Made by a program: the position numbers and the translations under genes. A stretch of DNA of 64,000 bases from Cycas panzhihuaensis (lineage: Eukaryota; Cycadophyta). The stretch lies in the NCBI GenBank assembly GCA_023213395.1, contig CM041465.1, positions 228,229,741 to 228,293,740 of the forward strand, read 5' to 3'. The notes below the pieces were generated by a model that had not been told where the DNA came from, searched no databases, and saw only the letters and a program-made list of their open reading frames with translations. Positions within the stretch are counted from its first letter, which is position 1; each line of letters starts with the position of its first letter. Positions 30,589 to 56,231 of the stretch are shown piece by piece.

Positions 30589-33500
30589 AAATTATGTCAT
30601 GGAATATTAGGGGTCTGAATGCTCCCTCGAAGCAAAGAATCATTAAGGATATAAGAATTAGACATCAATTAGATCTGTTATTTCTGCAAGAAACTAAGCT
30701 ATGCAAGGAAAATGGACCAAAGATTAGGAATAAAATTTGGAAGCATGCAGATGGCTTAGAGAGGGACTATAGCCAAGGAGTCGGGGGGTTAATGGTGCTT
30801 TGGAACCCATCCATTTGGTCAGGAGAAATCCTTCTGATTGAGGAATCCTTCATTTCGGGCCAGCTTAATCTAACAAAAGCAATAACATTACTTAGATTGC
30901 TACCAATGTTTATGCCCCAACTCTTCAAACAGCCAGGAAGAGGCTTTGGGATAGATTGATAGAGGTACAGAGGGATTGCCAGCTCCCATGGTTACTGGCG
31001 GGTGACTTTAACTCGGCATTATGCCCTGGTGACAAGAGAGGAGGCACCGGGGGGTGGACCACTAGTATGGCCGAGTTTGGCGATTTCCTCCAACAGGGGG
31101 GGTTAGAAGATGTTAATCTCAGGGGGGCATCCTTCACCTGGTCCAATAAGAGGTTGGGGGATAGCCTTATTCAAATCAAGCTGGACAAGGTGCTAGTTAA
31201 CTATGATTGGATGAGATGCTTCTCTGACTACGCCTTAGAGGCATCATTGAGGATCGCCTCACCACTCGCCCCTATTGTTGCAATTTTTAGATTCGGGGAA
31301 ATTTATTGGGGCCCCCTTCAGGTTTGAATTAATGTGGCTCCGCCATCCAGACCTGCAGAAAAAAATTGAGGAGTGGTGGGGCATTGACATCAGAGGACAT
31401 GCTATGTATAGATTTTCAAAGAAGTTGGACTGGGTCAAAAGACAAGTAAAGGCTTGGAACAAGGAAGTGTTTCAAAACATAAATGAACAAAAGGATAAAA
31501 CTATCCAGGATTTGAAAAGTATAGAGGTTCAAATTGAACGGATGGGAAGATCAACGGAGCTTGACAAGGTTGAGAAGGAGCTCACTGAGACTATGGAGGA
31601 GATCCTCAACAGAGAGGAGATCTATTGGAGGCGAAAATCTAGGGCCCTCTGGTTGGCTGAAGGCGATAGAAATACTAGATTTTTCCATATGACTACAGTA
31701 AAACATAGGGCGAGCAACAGAATTAATAGTCTCCAAAAGGAAGATGGATCTGCTGTCAGCTTGGTTGAAGACATGAAGGAGCTGGCATGCGAATATTTCA
31801 AGAACCTTTTTTCTGAACCACCACGCGGGGATGAGGATAGGAGGAAAGATTTCCTAAATAATATACCTTGTCTGGTGGATGAAGAGCAGAATGCCCAGCT
31901 TACAGCCCCATTCACTCAAGACGAGGTCAGGGAGGCTCTCTTTGGAATGAAGAAAGATAAGGCACCAGGTCCTGATGGATTTCCCCTGGGGTTCTTTCAA
32001 GAATTCTGGGACATTATTAAGGGGGATCTCATGGAATCAATGAAGGAGTTCCAAGTGAACAGAAAGATTCTGCAGGAGTGGCAGACCATATTCCTGGTCC
32101 TTATTCCAAAAAAAGACGGGGTAAAAAGGATGGAGGATTTCTGCCCTATTAGCCTCTGCAACGTTAAATACAAAATCTTATCAAAGGTCCTGGTGAATAA
32201 GGTGAAGAAAATTATGCCAAATATTATTTCCCATAATCAAGATGGTTTCCTTCGGGGCAGGCAGTTATACGATGGCTATATCGTTGTCCACGAAACAATC
32301 CATTCAGCGGCAGAGAGAAAGGAACCTGTGATGCTTATCAAGATCGACCTCACAAAGGCTTTTGATAGGGTCTTATGGGACTGCTTGATTGATTACCTTG
32401 GTGCATTTGGTTTTGGGGAGACTTGGCGGGCTTGGATAAAGTTATGCATTGGTAACCCACAATTCTCTATTATCATAAATGGCTCTTCCTCTAAGTTTTT
32501 TCCAGGATTTAGGGGTTTGAGGTAGGGTGACCCTCTCTCTCCCTTCTTGTTTATTACGATGGCTGAGCTTCTAGGTAGAACCCCGAGTCGAGTCAGAGGC
32601 AGGAGCCATCAAAGGTATAAAGCCGACATCCGTAGATGCAAAGGGTCCACCACCAATTCGTGGACAATAACATCTTCTTAGGTAAGGCTTCATTGAGACA
32701 GGCTTCTAAATTTAAAGAGATATTGGGCCACTTTGAAGAGGCCATGAACCAAAAGATAAACTTGAATAAGAGTAATGTCTTCTTCATAAATACCCCGGGC
32801 CATGTTCGAGGCAGGATAAGTAGAATCCTAGAGATGAGCATTAAAAAGCTCCCCACAATTTACCTTGGTCTGCCACTCTTTGTAGGGAGAATGTCCAAGG
32901 ACATGTGGAACCCCCTCATTGATAGGATGCAAAGGAAGTTGGCGGGCTGGAAAGACGCCCTACTTAGTCTAGCTGGGAAGCTCCAGCTAGTCGCTTCGAT
33001 GCTGCAGAGCATTCCAAAGATTTTGATGTCTATATTCGTAGTTCGCGGGCATATCAAACATTATTGAATCCATCCGTAGAGATTCCTTTGGCTCTGGAGA
33101 GCAAAGATGTAATATATCCGTAAGTCGAATAAAGTCTGCACCCCGAAATGGGCTGGTGGTCTTAACTTGAGAAGAATTTCTCCTTTCAACGATGCTCTAG
33201 GGGCGAAGTTGGGATGGCGGTTATTTAAAGGGGGCAAGAGACTTTGGGAGAAGATCCTGACCAGAAAATATATTCAAGGGGGTTCTCTTATTCAGAATGA
33301 TACTTCACAGATTAGATCCACTGTTTGGAGAAGCATTCTTAAAGCATGGAGAGCTATAAGGAATGGCTTGAAATGGAGACTAGGAGACGGTAACTCCATA
33401 AGGTTCCGGGAGGATGTATGGTGCTGCGACAATGCACTTAAGGACTATCCTGACTTGGCACCTATTATGGGGCTCTGTGTCAGGCAATATGGCACTCAGG

Positions 33501-34760
33501 TTAAGGATTATTGGACCGGGTGTGGCAAAAACAGGAGTTAGAAGTCTCTGGAGGAAATTCAAGGAAAAAGATTGCAAGAGGGCCTAAACAACCTAAAAAG
33601 GATTTTTCGTAAGAGTTATATCCCCAGAATGACTTCGCAGGATTCGGTTGTGTGGCCTCTCAGCCCGTCCGAGGACTACACCGTTAAACAAGGATACCAT
33701 TTCCTTTGTTTAACTAGAGGGGATCAGAGAAATCCAACCCTTGAAGGGGTTTAGAGGCTTCCTATTATTCCTAAGATTATTATTTTCTGGTGGACTTGCC
33801 TCATGAATAAAATCCTCACTATTGACAATCTTAAGAAGAGAGGTATTGAGTTGGCAAACAGATGCATTTTATGTTGCTCAGAGGAGGAATCCATGGACCA
33901 CATTTTCATTGGGTGTGCTTTTACAAGAGAGGTTTGGAGGTTGTTACTTGAAAAACTAGAGGTTGGCTGGACATTTTCAAAAAAGACTTTTGACTTATGG
34001 CTAGCCTGGCTTAGCCCTTTCAGATGCGTAACTCGAAATGATCCGAAGATCGGCCCCGATATTAGCTTGGAATATATGGAAAGAGAGGAATCGGGGAATT
34101 TTTCAGGATAACCAGATGGACCAGATTACCACTTTCAACAGAATATGCTCAGACATTAGGGAAAACGTTAGAAATGTGAAAGAAAAACGTCTTTCCTTGA
34201 CGGAGAGCAGGATTCTAAGTAAATGGGGTATATCTCCTGTATTTGAGGCAACAAAGCCTATAAGCTGCAGTTGGCAGCCTCCTGAGGAGACATGGAGCAA
34301 AGCTAATTTTGATGGGGCTGCTAAAGGGAATCCTGGGGAAGCTGGTGGAGGGGGTATCTGTAGAGATAGCACTGGTGCCCCTATCTGGGCTCTCGCGGAC
34401 TACTATGAATGTCAGACAAACCACTACGCGGAAACGCAAGCTATGTTTAAAGCCCTAGACCTAGCAGTTGAAGGAAATATTCAGCGTCTGGTATTAGAGA
34501 GGGATTCAGAAGTGGTGATTAAGATATTGAAAGGTGAGGCCCTTCCAGACTGGAGATTCCAGTCCCTTTTCAACGATGCCAAAGAGATCATCAAAGAACT
34601 GGCAGAAGTCCGTATAAGGCATACTTTGAGAGAAGGTAATAAACCAGCTGACTTTTTGGCAAACTGGGGGGCAAGGCACTGGGAAGGTCAAGAGTGGAAG
34701 AGTGATTTCCTTAGGGATCTTATGGTTCTGGTGGAGAAGGATATGATCTGTAACAGCTAG
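30585..34760 (+). pseudogene. LINE D ORF2 (endonuclease-RT-zinc region-RNase H), broken
   Basis: Starts MKIMSWNIRGLNAPSK. The endonuclease has FLQETK, LLAGDFNSALCPGD near 30994-31035, and SHHSP (SDH site) near 31260, where a frameshift hits. RT spans 31275-32525 with KDKAPGPDGFPLGFFQEFW, DGFLRGRQ and motif A KIDLTKAFDRVLW near 32340-32375. A TAG at 32523-32525 stands where LINE E has CAG, and another frameshift lies near 32580. Motif C near 32655 reads FVDNN: the second Asp of FxDD is Asn. The Cys/His region (NRCILCCSEEESMDHIF) is at 33860-33910. RNase H (34300-34740) keeps FDGAAKGNPGE, YAETQAM, RDSEVV and ADFLANWG, so its four acids are present. Inactive overall. Confidence 0.9.
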
Positions 34761-34797
34761 CCGTGGGGCTTGTCCCGGCAGGTAGCTCTCTGGCCTA

Positions 34798-34818
34798 GAC
34801 TGTGGGGATGTCACGATC
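34798..34818 (+). other. LINE D 3' UTR hairpin
   Basis: GACTGTG - GGGATGT - CACGATC: arms pair with one G-U/G-T type pair. A related motif CCGTGGGGCTTGTCC lies just after the ORF2 stop at 34761-34775. Confidence 0.7.
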
Positions 34819-34912
34819 AAATATCTCATGGTAGCACAAAACTTTCTAATGTAATAGGTTGTGGGATCATGCTCAAACCCACTATAAATTCATTTTATCT
34901 TACCAAAAAAAA

Positions 34913-41726
<6,814 letters not shown>

Positions 41727-41732
<6 letters not shown>

Positions 41733-41960
41733 ATGCTTATCCTGTAACCAAATCAATATAAAGAGAAATAGAAGAAATAAGATGAAAGAAGAAGGAAGGG
41801 TTCTGAAGAACATCCTTTAACATATCATTGTATCATATATCTCTCTTTACAATAGAGTGGGGTATATATAACACTCACCCCCATATTATTATATTCCTAC
41901 CTTTATGTCAACGAATCCCATTAATCCTCATATGATGGAGGGTCATAGCCCTCTCTAACA
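41727..41960 (-). repeat. 3' LTR of the compact element
   Basis: 234 bp with TGTTA...CTAACA ends. It shares the block AGAAATAGAAGAAATAAGAT and its neighbours with the LTR copy at 43572. It begins directly after the (TG)n end of array 5. Confidence 0.72.
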
Positions 41961-41975
41961 TATGGGGTAGGCTCA

Positions 41976-42775
41976 CTACGTTCCCTCTCCCGACATGCTT
42001 CCAAGCATTCTCGACATAGATGCATGTGACCACCTCGTGCTACTAGTGTCCAACCGATAGGTCCATTGAAGGCTGTCTAAAAATCTGTGCATAGAATAAT
42101 GATCTATCCATCCCAAATAGATCTTTATGTATCCAGAATCTCTGTAACCTTGGAATCTCAAACTTGAATGATTTGTGTTCTTGTGGTACTTAGTTTGTGA
42201 GGGCTTTGTATAATACATACGTCAATGCTGAGTCTCCTGATAATGTGGGTGTCGATAAGGTCCCACTTTGGTATGTGCTCTAACTTTTGATGAGTGGTGG
42301 TCTTCCTTTACCTTGGCTACAATTGGTGGTTTGGGATGGCAATCAGCTTTTACTACTTGCTCCTCATGTTCAATGTCTCCCTCATCATCTTTATTTTGTT
42401 CTTGACTTTAAGGAGTGAGGAGAATTCCTTGTTCCACCTTACGATTATATTTCTCAAGTATTTGATGAGCTTCTTGTTTGTCTTGTTCAAGGCTTTGCAT
42501 CTAATTCTACCAAGAAGTATTATATTTTCTACAGATATCTACTTTTAGCCAATAAAATATACTAAACATAAAAGCTGAGTTATACCAATCTTTAAACCAA
42601 AGATAAGTCTCTCCTTATAGATATAACAAGGCTACTTTAGTCATCTCCTTAGTGTGCATGTAGTTATCATCGAGTGATTTTAAATATACATCCATATCTT
42701 CAACCTAATCATTTATAGAAAGAGTCTCATCTGCATTAAAAATGCGTGGTATAAGCCTTTTTGTAGCTATGATGA
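41976..42775 (-). pseudogene. gag-like frame of the compact element, broken
   Basis: One frame can be followed for about 265 codons from near 42775 to the TAG near 41976, with several internal stops. It includes VEDMDVYLKSLDDNYMH and GETYLWFKDWY, typical of the retrotransposon gag core. Next is a charged stretch (QDKQEAHQILEKYNRKVEQG, then KDDEGDIEHEE), then an open 80-codon end (41976-42218). No CCHC knuckle is visible. Stops stand where Trp or Gln would be expected. It would form or enter particles; the family call is by resemblance. Confidence 0.6.
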
Positions 42776-43557
42776 TGTGGATATAGGAGAGATTAGGGGT
42801 GTCTATAGCTAGTTATCCCCCAAGTTTAATACAAAATAAGATATTAGGCCTCAAGAGCAATGGTTTTGAGACCACGGTCTTAATGACTAAGAAAATATAG
42901 TATGAAACACTTGATTTCAAAAAAATTATTTCTGAAAAAAAAAATATGGCTCAAAAGTACATAAAATATGGATAAGAATCACAGCCACTAAAATATGATT
43001 CCAACGGTTCAGACAAAATCGAATTCTGACATCTAGATCAAAAGTTATAGATGTTTAAGAAATTTGTTACTAGGGTTTCTAAGGATTGTAAATAGTATCT
43101 TCTAATAAAATTCCAATAACTCTTTACTCTGACCTCTAATTAATCACAAACCACTTCCATTGGAAAGAGAATTTAAAAAGGCATAGAATCAAAAAATATT
43201 TGAGGTCATTTAGACACATATAGCTAAAGTTATGGCTCTTTGAAGTTGAGGTTGTAGATTCATCTCTAAAATATTACAAATTAAAAAGTAGGTTGAAATA
43301 ATAAAATTGGCGATAATTTCTATAACTTTTCTTTAAAAATGGGGACATGAACACTTAACAATTATGGCACAGGCCCTTTCATCTTAAATTCTTGGACGTT
43401 TCCTCAAGAATCTTTCATTTTTTTGCTCCCAACAAGTAGAACTTCCATATGCTAAAAACCTTGAAAAAAAAACTTTTATTGCTAAATGACCTTAGTTCTC
43501 AGAGTGGAATGAATGGCTTTTGATCTTTCTTGGCCGCCTTTCCACGATCACAACACA
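42776..43557 (-). other. Leader of the compact element
   Basis: Non-coding, A+T-rich. It holds GGGGTGTCTATAGC near 42790, which resembles the leader of the gypsy-like element at about 950, and a segment (43149-43540) that is repeated at 43732-44114. Confidence 0.55.
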
Positions 43558-43569
43558 GCTTTGATACCA
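43558..43569 (-). other. Primer-binding site of the compact element
   Basis: Minus-strand TGGTATCAAAGC, one base from the standard initiator tRNA-Met site, two bases from the LTR at 43572. Confidence 0.72.
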
Positions 43570-43571
43570 CT

Positions 43572-43731
43572 TGTTACATGCTTATCCCATAACTAAATCA
43601 ATATAAAGAAATATAAAGAGAAATAGAAGAAATAAGATGAAAGAAGAAGGAAGGGTTCAAGAAGTCCTTTTAACATATCTATAATATAAATTCCAATAAG
43701 GGGTGTGTATAACACTTACCTCGATATTTAT
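43572..43731 (-). repeat. 5' LTR of the compact element, partial
   Basis: Matches the left LTR from TGTTACATGCTTATCC for about 160 bp, then jumps at AAACCACTT into a copy of the leader. Confidence 0.68.
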
Positions 43732-44240
43732 AAACCACTTGTCGAGTGAGAATTTAAAAAGGCATAGAATCAAAAATATTTGAGGTCATTTAGACAATAT
43801 ATAGCTAAAGTTATGGCTCGGGTTGAGGTTGTAGATCTATCCCAAAATACGACAACGAAAAGTAGGTTGAAATAAAAATTGGCTACAATTTCTAACTTTC
43901 TTAAAATGATGAACACTTAACAATTATGGCACAGGCCCTTTCATCTTAAATTCTTGGACGTTTCCTCAAGAATCTTTCATTTTTTTGCTCCCAACAAGTA
44001 GAACTTCCATATGCTAAAAACCTTGAAAAAAAAACTTTTGGCTACAAATGAATTCCTAGTTCTTGTATGGAACAGAAAATGGCTTTGATCTTTCTACGCC
44101 TTTTCCACCATCATATATACGCATACATACATACATGTATATATGGAGGGTCACAGCCTCTCTCAACATTGGAAAAGACATATATAGAGAAATAGAAGAA
44201 ATAAGATGAAAGAAGAAGAAGGGTTCCCAAGAACATCCTT
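43732..44240 (-). repeat. Rearranged duplicate of leader and LTR
   Basis: 43732-44114 copies 43149-43540 with many small deletions (for example, GGCTCTTTGAAGTTGAGG became GGCTCGGGTTGAGG). It then passes into a short TA/TACA stretch, an LTR end (GGAGGGTCACAGCCTCTCTCAACA, ending at 44168) and another piece of LTR (44187-44240). It could be ectopic recombination or an assembly error. Confidence 0.7.
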
Positions 44241-51533
<7,293 letters not shown>

Positions 51534-52001
51534 ATAATGAGAGACCTGAGGAGCAAGGCGAGGTGCCTCCAGTAAGGGATGGTGATACCTCCTTAGATGG
51601 GTATCAAGGGGGCAGATCTTGGGTTTGATCCTAATGTAGAGGATACCCTCTCTGATATGGGTCAGCAAGAAGATTTGGCCCTTCCCCCTCCATCCCACTT
51701 TGAAGGTGTGGATCAAGGGGGGAATTGTGTCCAGGTTAGGGAGGAACCAACCCCACCCCAGGAGCTTCATCAGGAAGGAGTCCAAAGAAAGACTCTAGAT
51801 GTTGGCTCTGAGAAATGTGTTGGTAGACCACCATTGAGACTAGTAAGAGAGAGAGAAGCAACTACCCATATAGACCAGGGCAATCCGAAAACCCTCAATG
51901 AAGGCTTCTTGGAAGGGACAAGAGTTAGAACCAGATCAGATGGACGAGACCCAGCTAAAGAGGAGGCATCAAAGATATGGAAGCAGAGAAGGAAAAGATG
52001 A
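51534..52001 (+). pseudogene. LINE E ORF1, C-terminal fragment
   Basis: Open at 51597-52001. It matches the tail of LINE D ORF1: [35 protein letters not shown] and a basic end QRRKR. The domain and knuckle upstream are missing because of the 5' truncation. The stop is TGA within ATGA, the ORF2 start. Confidence 0.83.
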
Positions 52002-55000
52002 AATTTATCTCATGGAATGTTAGGGGTTTGAATGCCCCCTCCAAATAAAGGATTCTAAGGGACCTAAGATGTAGGGAACGCCCGGACCTCATCTTCCTAT
52101 AAGAAACAAAACTGAATGTAGAAAATATCCAAAGTGCCATAACAAAAATCTGGGAAAAAGCACTAGGCATAGCCGTTGGCAATACCCAAGGCATGGGGGG
52201 CCTCATGATGATGTGGAACCCTGATGAATGGATGGAGAGCACCAATGTAGAGGAAGAATCCTTCCTTTCTATTTGGTTGACCGGCAGAAGAAATAACCTA
52301 AAATGGCTAGCCACGAACATCTACGCCCCAAGCAATCAAGAGGACAGAAAAAGGCTTTAGAACATAATTTTGGAAGTCCACAGGGAATGCGGTGCTTCCT
52401 AGTTGATTGCAAGCAACGTTAACACGGCCCTTTGCCCTAGGTATAAGAAAGGGGCCCAAGTAGCCTGGTTGAGTAGCATGCACAATCTAGGCTACTTCAT
52501 ATAAAGGGGGGTTTTAGTGGATGTGAAGCTGAGAGGGGCTTCTTTTACTTTGTCAAATTAAAGACTGGGCAGCCAACTCATCCAGATTAAACTTGATAGA
52601 GTTCTGGTCAATTACGACTGGGCTAGATGCTTTAAGGAATTTGCTCTTGAGGGTCTTCCCAAAATCAGATCAGATCACTCCCCTCTTCAGCTCTCTTTTT
52701 CAGACCTAGAGAAGCTCAAGGGCTCTCCTTTCAGATTTGAAGTGCTGTGGATTAGACACCTAGACCTTAGGAAAAAGGTGGAGGATTGGTAGAAAGTCAC
52801 CATCTGAGGGCACGCCATGTACAGATTCTCGAAAAAACTCGACTGGGTTAAAAGGCAGGTGAAGGCCTAGAATAAGGAATGTTTCCAGAATATCCATATC
52901 ATGAAGCACCAAACAATAAAAGACCTCAACGCAATTCAGAATAGGATTGAGGTTGAGGGTAGATCCCTGACCCTAGACAAAGTTGAAAGGGAGCTAGTCA
53001 AGAACCTGGAGGAATGGTTGAACAGAGAAGAAATTCATTGGAGGCAAAAATCCAGAGCCATCTGGCTTCCTGAAGGGGACAGAAACACCAGATTCTTTCA
53101 TATGACTGATGTTAAGCATAAAGCCAGGAATAGAATCAACAGTCTCCAAAGGGAGTACGATTAAGTTGCTGAAAGCACAGAGGATCTAAAAGATCTGGCA
53201 AGTGAGTACTTCAAGGAACTCTTGTCCAAACTGCGGGGAGAGAATAGGGAGGCTAGGGGGACACTCCTACAGTCTATTCCCTACTTGGTTGACGAAGATC
53301 AAAACACTACTCTGACTGCTCCTCTTACCCAGGTGGAGGTCAAAAAGGCTATGTTTGGTATAAAGAAGGATAAGGCCCCTGGCCCGGATGGCTTCCCTCC
53401 TAATTTTTTCCAGGAATTTTGGGATGTAATTAAGGAAGATCTTTTGGAAGCTTTGCACGAGTTTTTTACGAACTAGAAGATCCTCCAAGAATGGCAAGCC
53501 ACATTCTTAGTCCTTATCCCAAAATGGGAAGGTGCCAAGAGAATTGAGGATTATCACCCCATTAGTCTCTGTAATGTGAAATATAAGATCCTCGTCAAAG
53601 TGTTGGCTAACAAACTTAAAAGGACTATTCCTAGTATAATATCCTAGAATCATGATGATTTCATATGAGGGAGGCAGATCAGTGATGGCATTTTTGTGGT
53701 CCACAAAACCTTACACTCAGCAAAGGAAATGAAGGAGCTTGCTATACTCATAAAAATTGACCTCTTGAAGGCTTTTGGCAGAGTGTCATGGAACTGCCTT
53801 TTGGAGTGTTTGGAGGCATTTGGGTTTGGGGAGAAGTGGAGGACATGGATGAAGCTTTGTATCTCAAATCCTCAATATTCAGTCATTGTCAATGGCTCTT
53901 TGTCCAAGTTTTTTCTAGGCTATCGGGGCTTGAGACAGCGGGACCCTCTATCTCCTTACCTTTTTATAACCTTAGGTGAGTTGCTGGGTAGGACCATGGA
54001 GGCAGTTAAAAGACAAGGTCTTGTTAAAGGTTTACATCTGAGCTTAGGGGTGGATAATATAGCTCACCATCAGTTCGTTGACAACAACATCTTCCTGGGG
54101 AAAGCCTCCATTAGGGAGGCCCGCAGGATAAAGGGTGAATTAATAATATTTGAGCTAGGCACGAACCAGAAGGTAAATCTCAACAAAAGTAGTATCTACT
54201 TCATAAATACTCTTGGTGTTGTGCAAAGGAGAATCAGTGATATCTTGGAAATGGGCATTAAGAAACTGCCTACTACATACCTTGGCATGCCCCTTTTCAT
54301 AGGCAAGATGTCAAAGGATTTGTGGAACCCTCTTATTGACTGGCTTCAAAGGAAGCTGGCTGGTTGGAAAGGCACTCGACTGAGCCAAGCTAGTAAGCTC
54401 CATCTTGTGGCCTCTTCCTTACAAAGCATTTCGATTTATTAGATGTCCATCTTCAGAATTTCGACAGGGGTCTCTACGATCCTGGAATCTATTTAGAAAG
54501 ATTCCTCTGGTCTGGGGTTAAAGAGAGGGAAAAAATCCACTTGGTAAATTGGGATAAGGTCTGCATGCCAAAATGGGCCACGGGCTTAAACCTGAGAAAA
54601 ACTCATATGTTCAATTCAGCCCTTGTGGCTAAGCTTGGGTGGAGACTCGTCAAAGGTTGTGGCGGTTTGTGGGATAGGATAATTTCTCAAAAGTACTTGT
54701 AGGGGAGCTCGCTTCTCGAGAACTTTGCCCCCCCCTCTAGCTTTGTTGTATGGAGGAGTATCCTCAACACCAGGCCTTTGGTGAAAGCCAGTCTAAAGTG
54801 GAATTTGGGTGATAGGAATTCTATCAAGTTCTGGGAGGATGTCTGGTGCAGTGCTACATCTTTAAAGGCCTACTCTGATCTAGCTCCCCTACAGAGGCAC
54901 TGCGTGAATCTTTATGGTGCGTATGTAAAGGATTACTTAACCGGGGAGGGAAGAAGTAGGAGATGGAGGAACTTTGAGGAGATCCAAGGGGGGACTGCTA

Positions 55001-56189
55001 CTAGGGAGGGTCTCTCTAAACTTAAAGTGATCCTTAGCAAATATTACATACCTAAGCTAAATAGAGCAGACTAGGTTGTCTAGTCTTCCTGCCACAACGG
55101 GGACTATTCAACGAATCAAGGATACCTTCACCTCTGTCTCGAGAGAGGGGCTCAGAGGAATGATACCTTAATGGGTGTTTGCTTAACCTCACCCCTAAAA
55201 TCATGGTCTTCTGGTGGACCTGTCTTAGAAATAGAATATTGATGACAGACAATCTCATGAGAAGGGGTTACCAGTTGACTAATAGGTGTATACTATGTTG
55301 CTCCAAGGAGGAATCAGTGGACCATATCTTTCTCCAATGCCCCTACGCTGGCGAGGTTTGGAGACTTCTACTAGAATTTTTTAAGGTTGTGTGGATCCAC
55401 TCAGGGAACATTATAGACCAATGGCAACTATGGCACAACCCCTACAGGAGTACGGTCCTGGGCAGTGTTTGGAAAAATTCCCTTCTAATTTTATCTTGGA
55501 ACTTATGGAAGGAGAGGAATAAAAGGATTTTTCGGGACAAACAGATGGACTGGAAGACTTTATTTAACGTCAAATGCACTAAGATTAAGGAAAATGCTAA
55601 AGGTCCCGAAGAGAAGCGTATAGCGTCTATTGAAGGTAAGATTCTGCGTAACTGGAGCATACAACTAAATATCAAGGAGAGGACCCCTAGAACATGTCAT
55701 TAGATACCTCTAAAGGAACACTGGATCAAAATTAACTTTGACGGGGCTTCAAAAGGCAACCCTGGAGAAGTGGGTGGGGGCGGTATCTGTAAAGACGCCA
55801 AGGGTCTAGTCATATGGGCCTTTACTGATTATTATGGACAATAAACGAATCACTTTACTAAGGTGGCAACCATGCTTAGAGCTGCGAACTTGTCCCTGGA
55901 TGGCATCCCCTCCAAGGTAATTATAGAAGGGGACTCCAAAAATATAATAAATCAGTTGAGAAACACCACATGCCCTGACTGAAGATTCCAATCGATGATT
56001 GAGGATGCTCAGGAATCCCTAAAGGACCTTACAGATGAGAAAATTTGGCATACCTTCAGGGAAGGTAACAAGGTAGTAGATTTCCCAGCAAACTGGGGGG
56101 TTAGGAACAAGAGATCTCTTGTTTTGAGGAAGGATTTACCTTATGAGTTTACGAGACTAGTTGAGTCTGAAAGTCCTCGAGAGAGCTAG
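51998..56189 (+). pseudogene. LINE E ORF2 (endonuclease-RT-zinc region-RNase H), broken
   Basis: Starts MKFISWNVRGLNAPSK. Many stops interrupt the endonuclease, including TAA near 52048 and TAG at 52790-52792 and 52868-52870 where LINE D has Trp. The GDFN site reads ASNVN, so its Asp is lost; SDHSP remains near 52675. RT: KDKAPGPDGFPPNFFQEFW near 53370-53420, motif A KIDLLKAFGRVSW (FD changed to FG) near 53755-53790, motif C FVDNN near 54075-54090, then a long clean part to 54442. Cys/His region NRCILCCSKEESVDHIF near 55280-55330. RNase H INFDGASKGNPGE near 55735-55765, EGDSKN near 55930 and DFPANWG near 56080; the Glu site reads FTKVATM. Confidence 0.89.
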
Positions 56190-56231
56190 CCATGGGGCTT
56201 GTCCTAGCTTATCCCTTTGTTTTTCTTCCTT

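Larger units (their letters stand above)
28596..34912 (+). mobile_element. LINE D, near full length, best-preserved LINE
   Basis: Plus-strand LINE with a 5' UTR of about 610 bp, ORF1 (29210-30588), ORF2 (30585-34760), and a 3' UTR ending TTTTATCTTACC plus A8 (34905-34912). ORFs are damaged by a handful of stops and frameshifts. GA repeats and TA arrays adjoin both ends. Confidence 0.93.
41727..44168 (-). mobile_element. Compact gag-only LTR element (TR-GAG-like), rearranged at its right end
   Basis: Minus-strand element. The left LTR is at 41727-41960 (TGTTACATGC...TCTCTAACA). A second LTR starts at 43572 with the same TGTTACATGCTTATCC and sits next to a tRNA-Met primer site at 43558-43569. 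Only about 1.6 kb lies between them: a decayed gag-like frame and a leader, with no integrase, RT or RNase H. This matches non-autonomous gag-only LTR elements known in plants. The right LTR is chimeric (see the duplication at 43732-44114). A simple internal deletion of a larger element cannot be excluded. Confidence 0.68.

Noticed and set aside
42294-42548. 84-codon plus-strand hydrophobic frame
   Set aside because: Antisense to the gag-like frame of the compact element; the hydrophobicity reflects A/T-rich complement codons.
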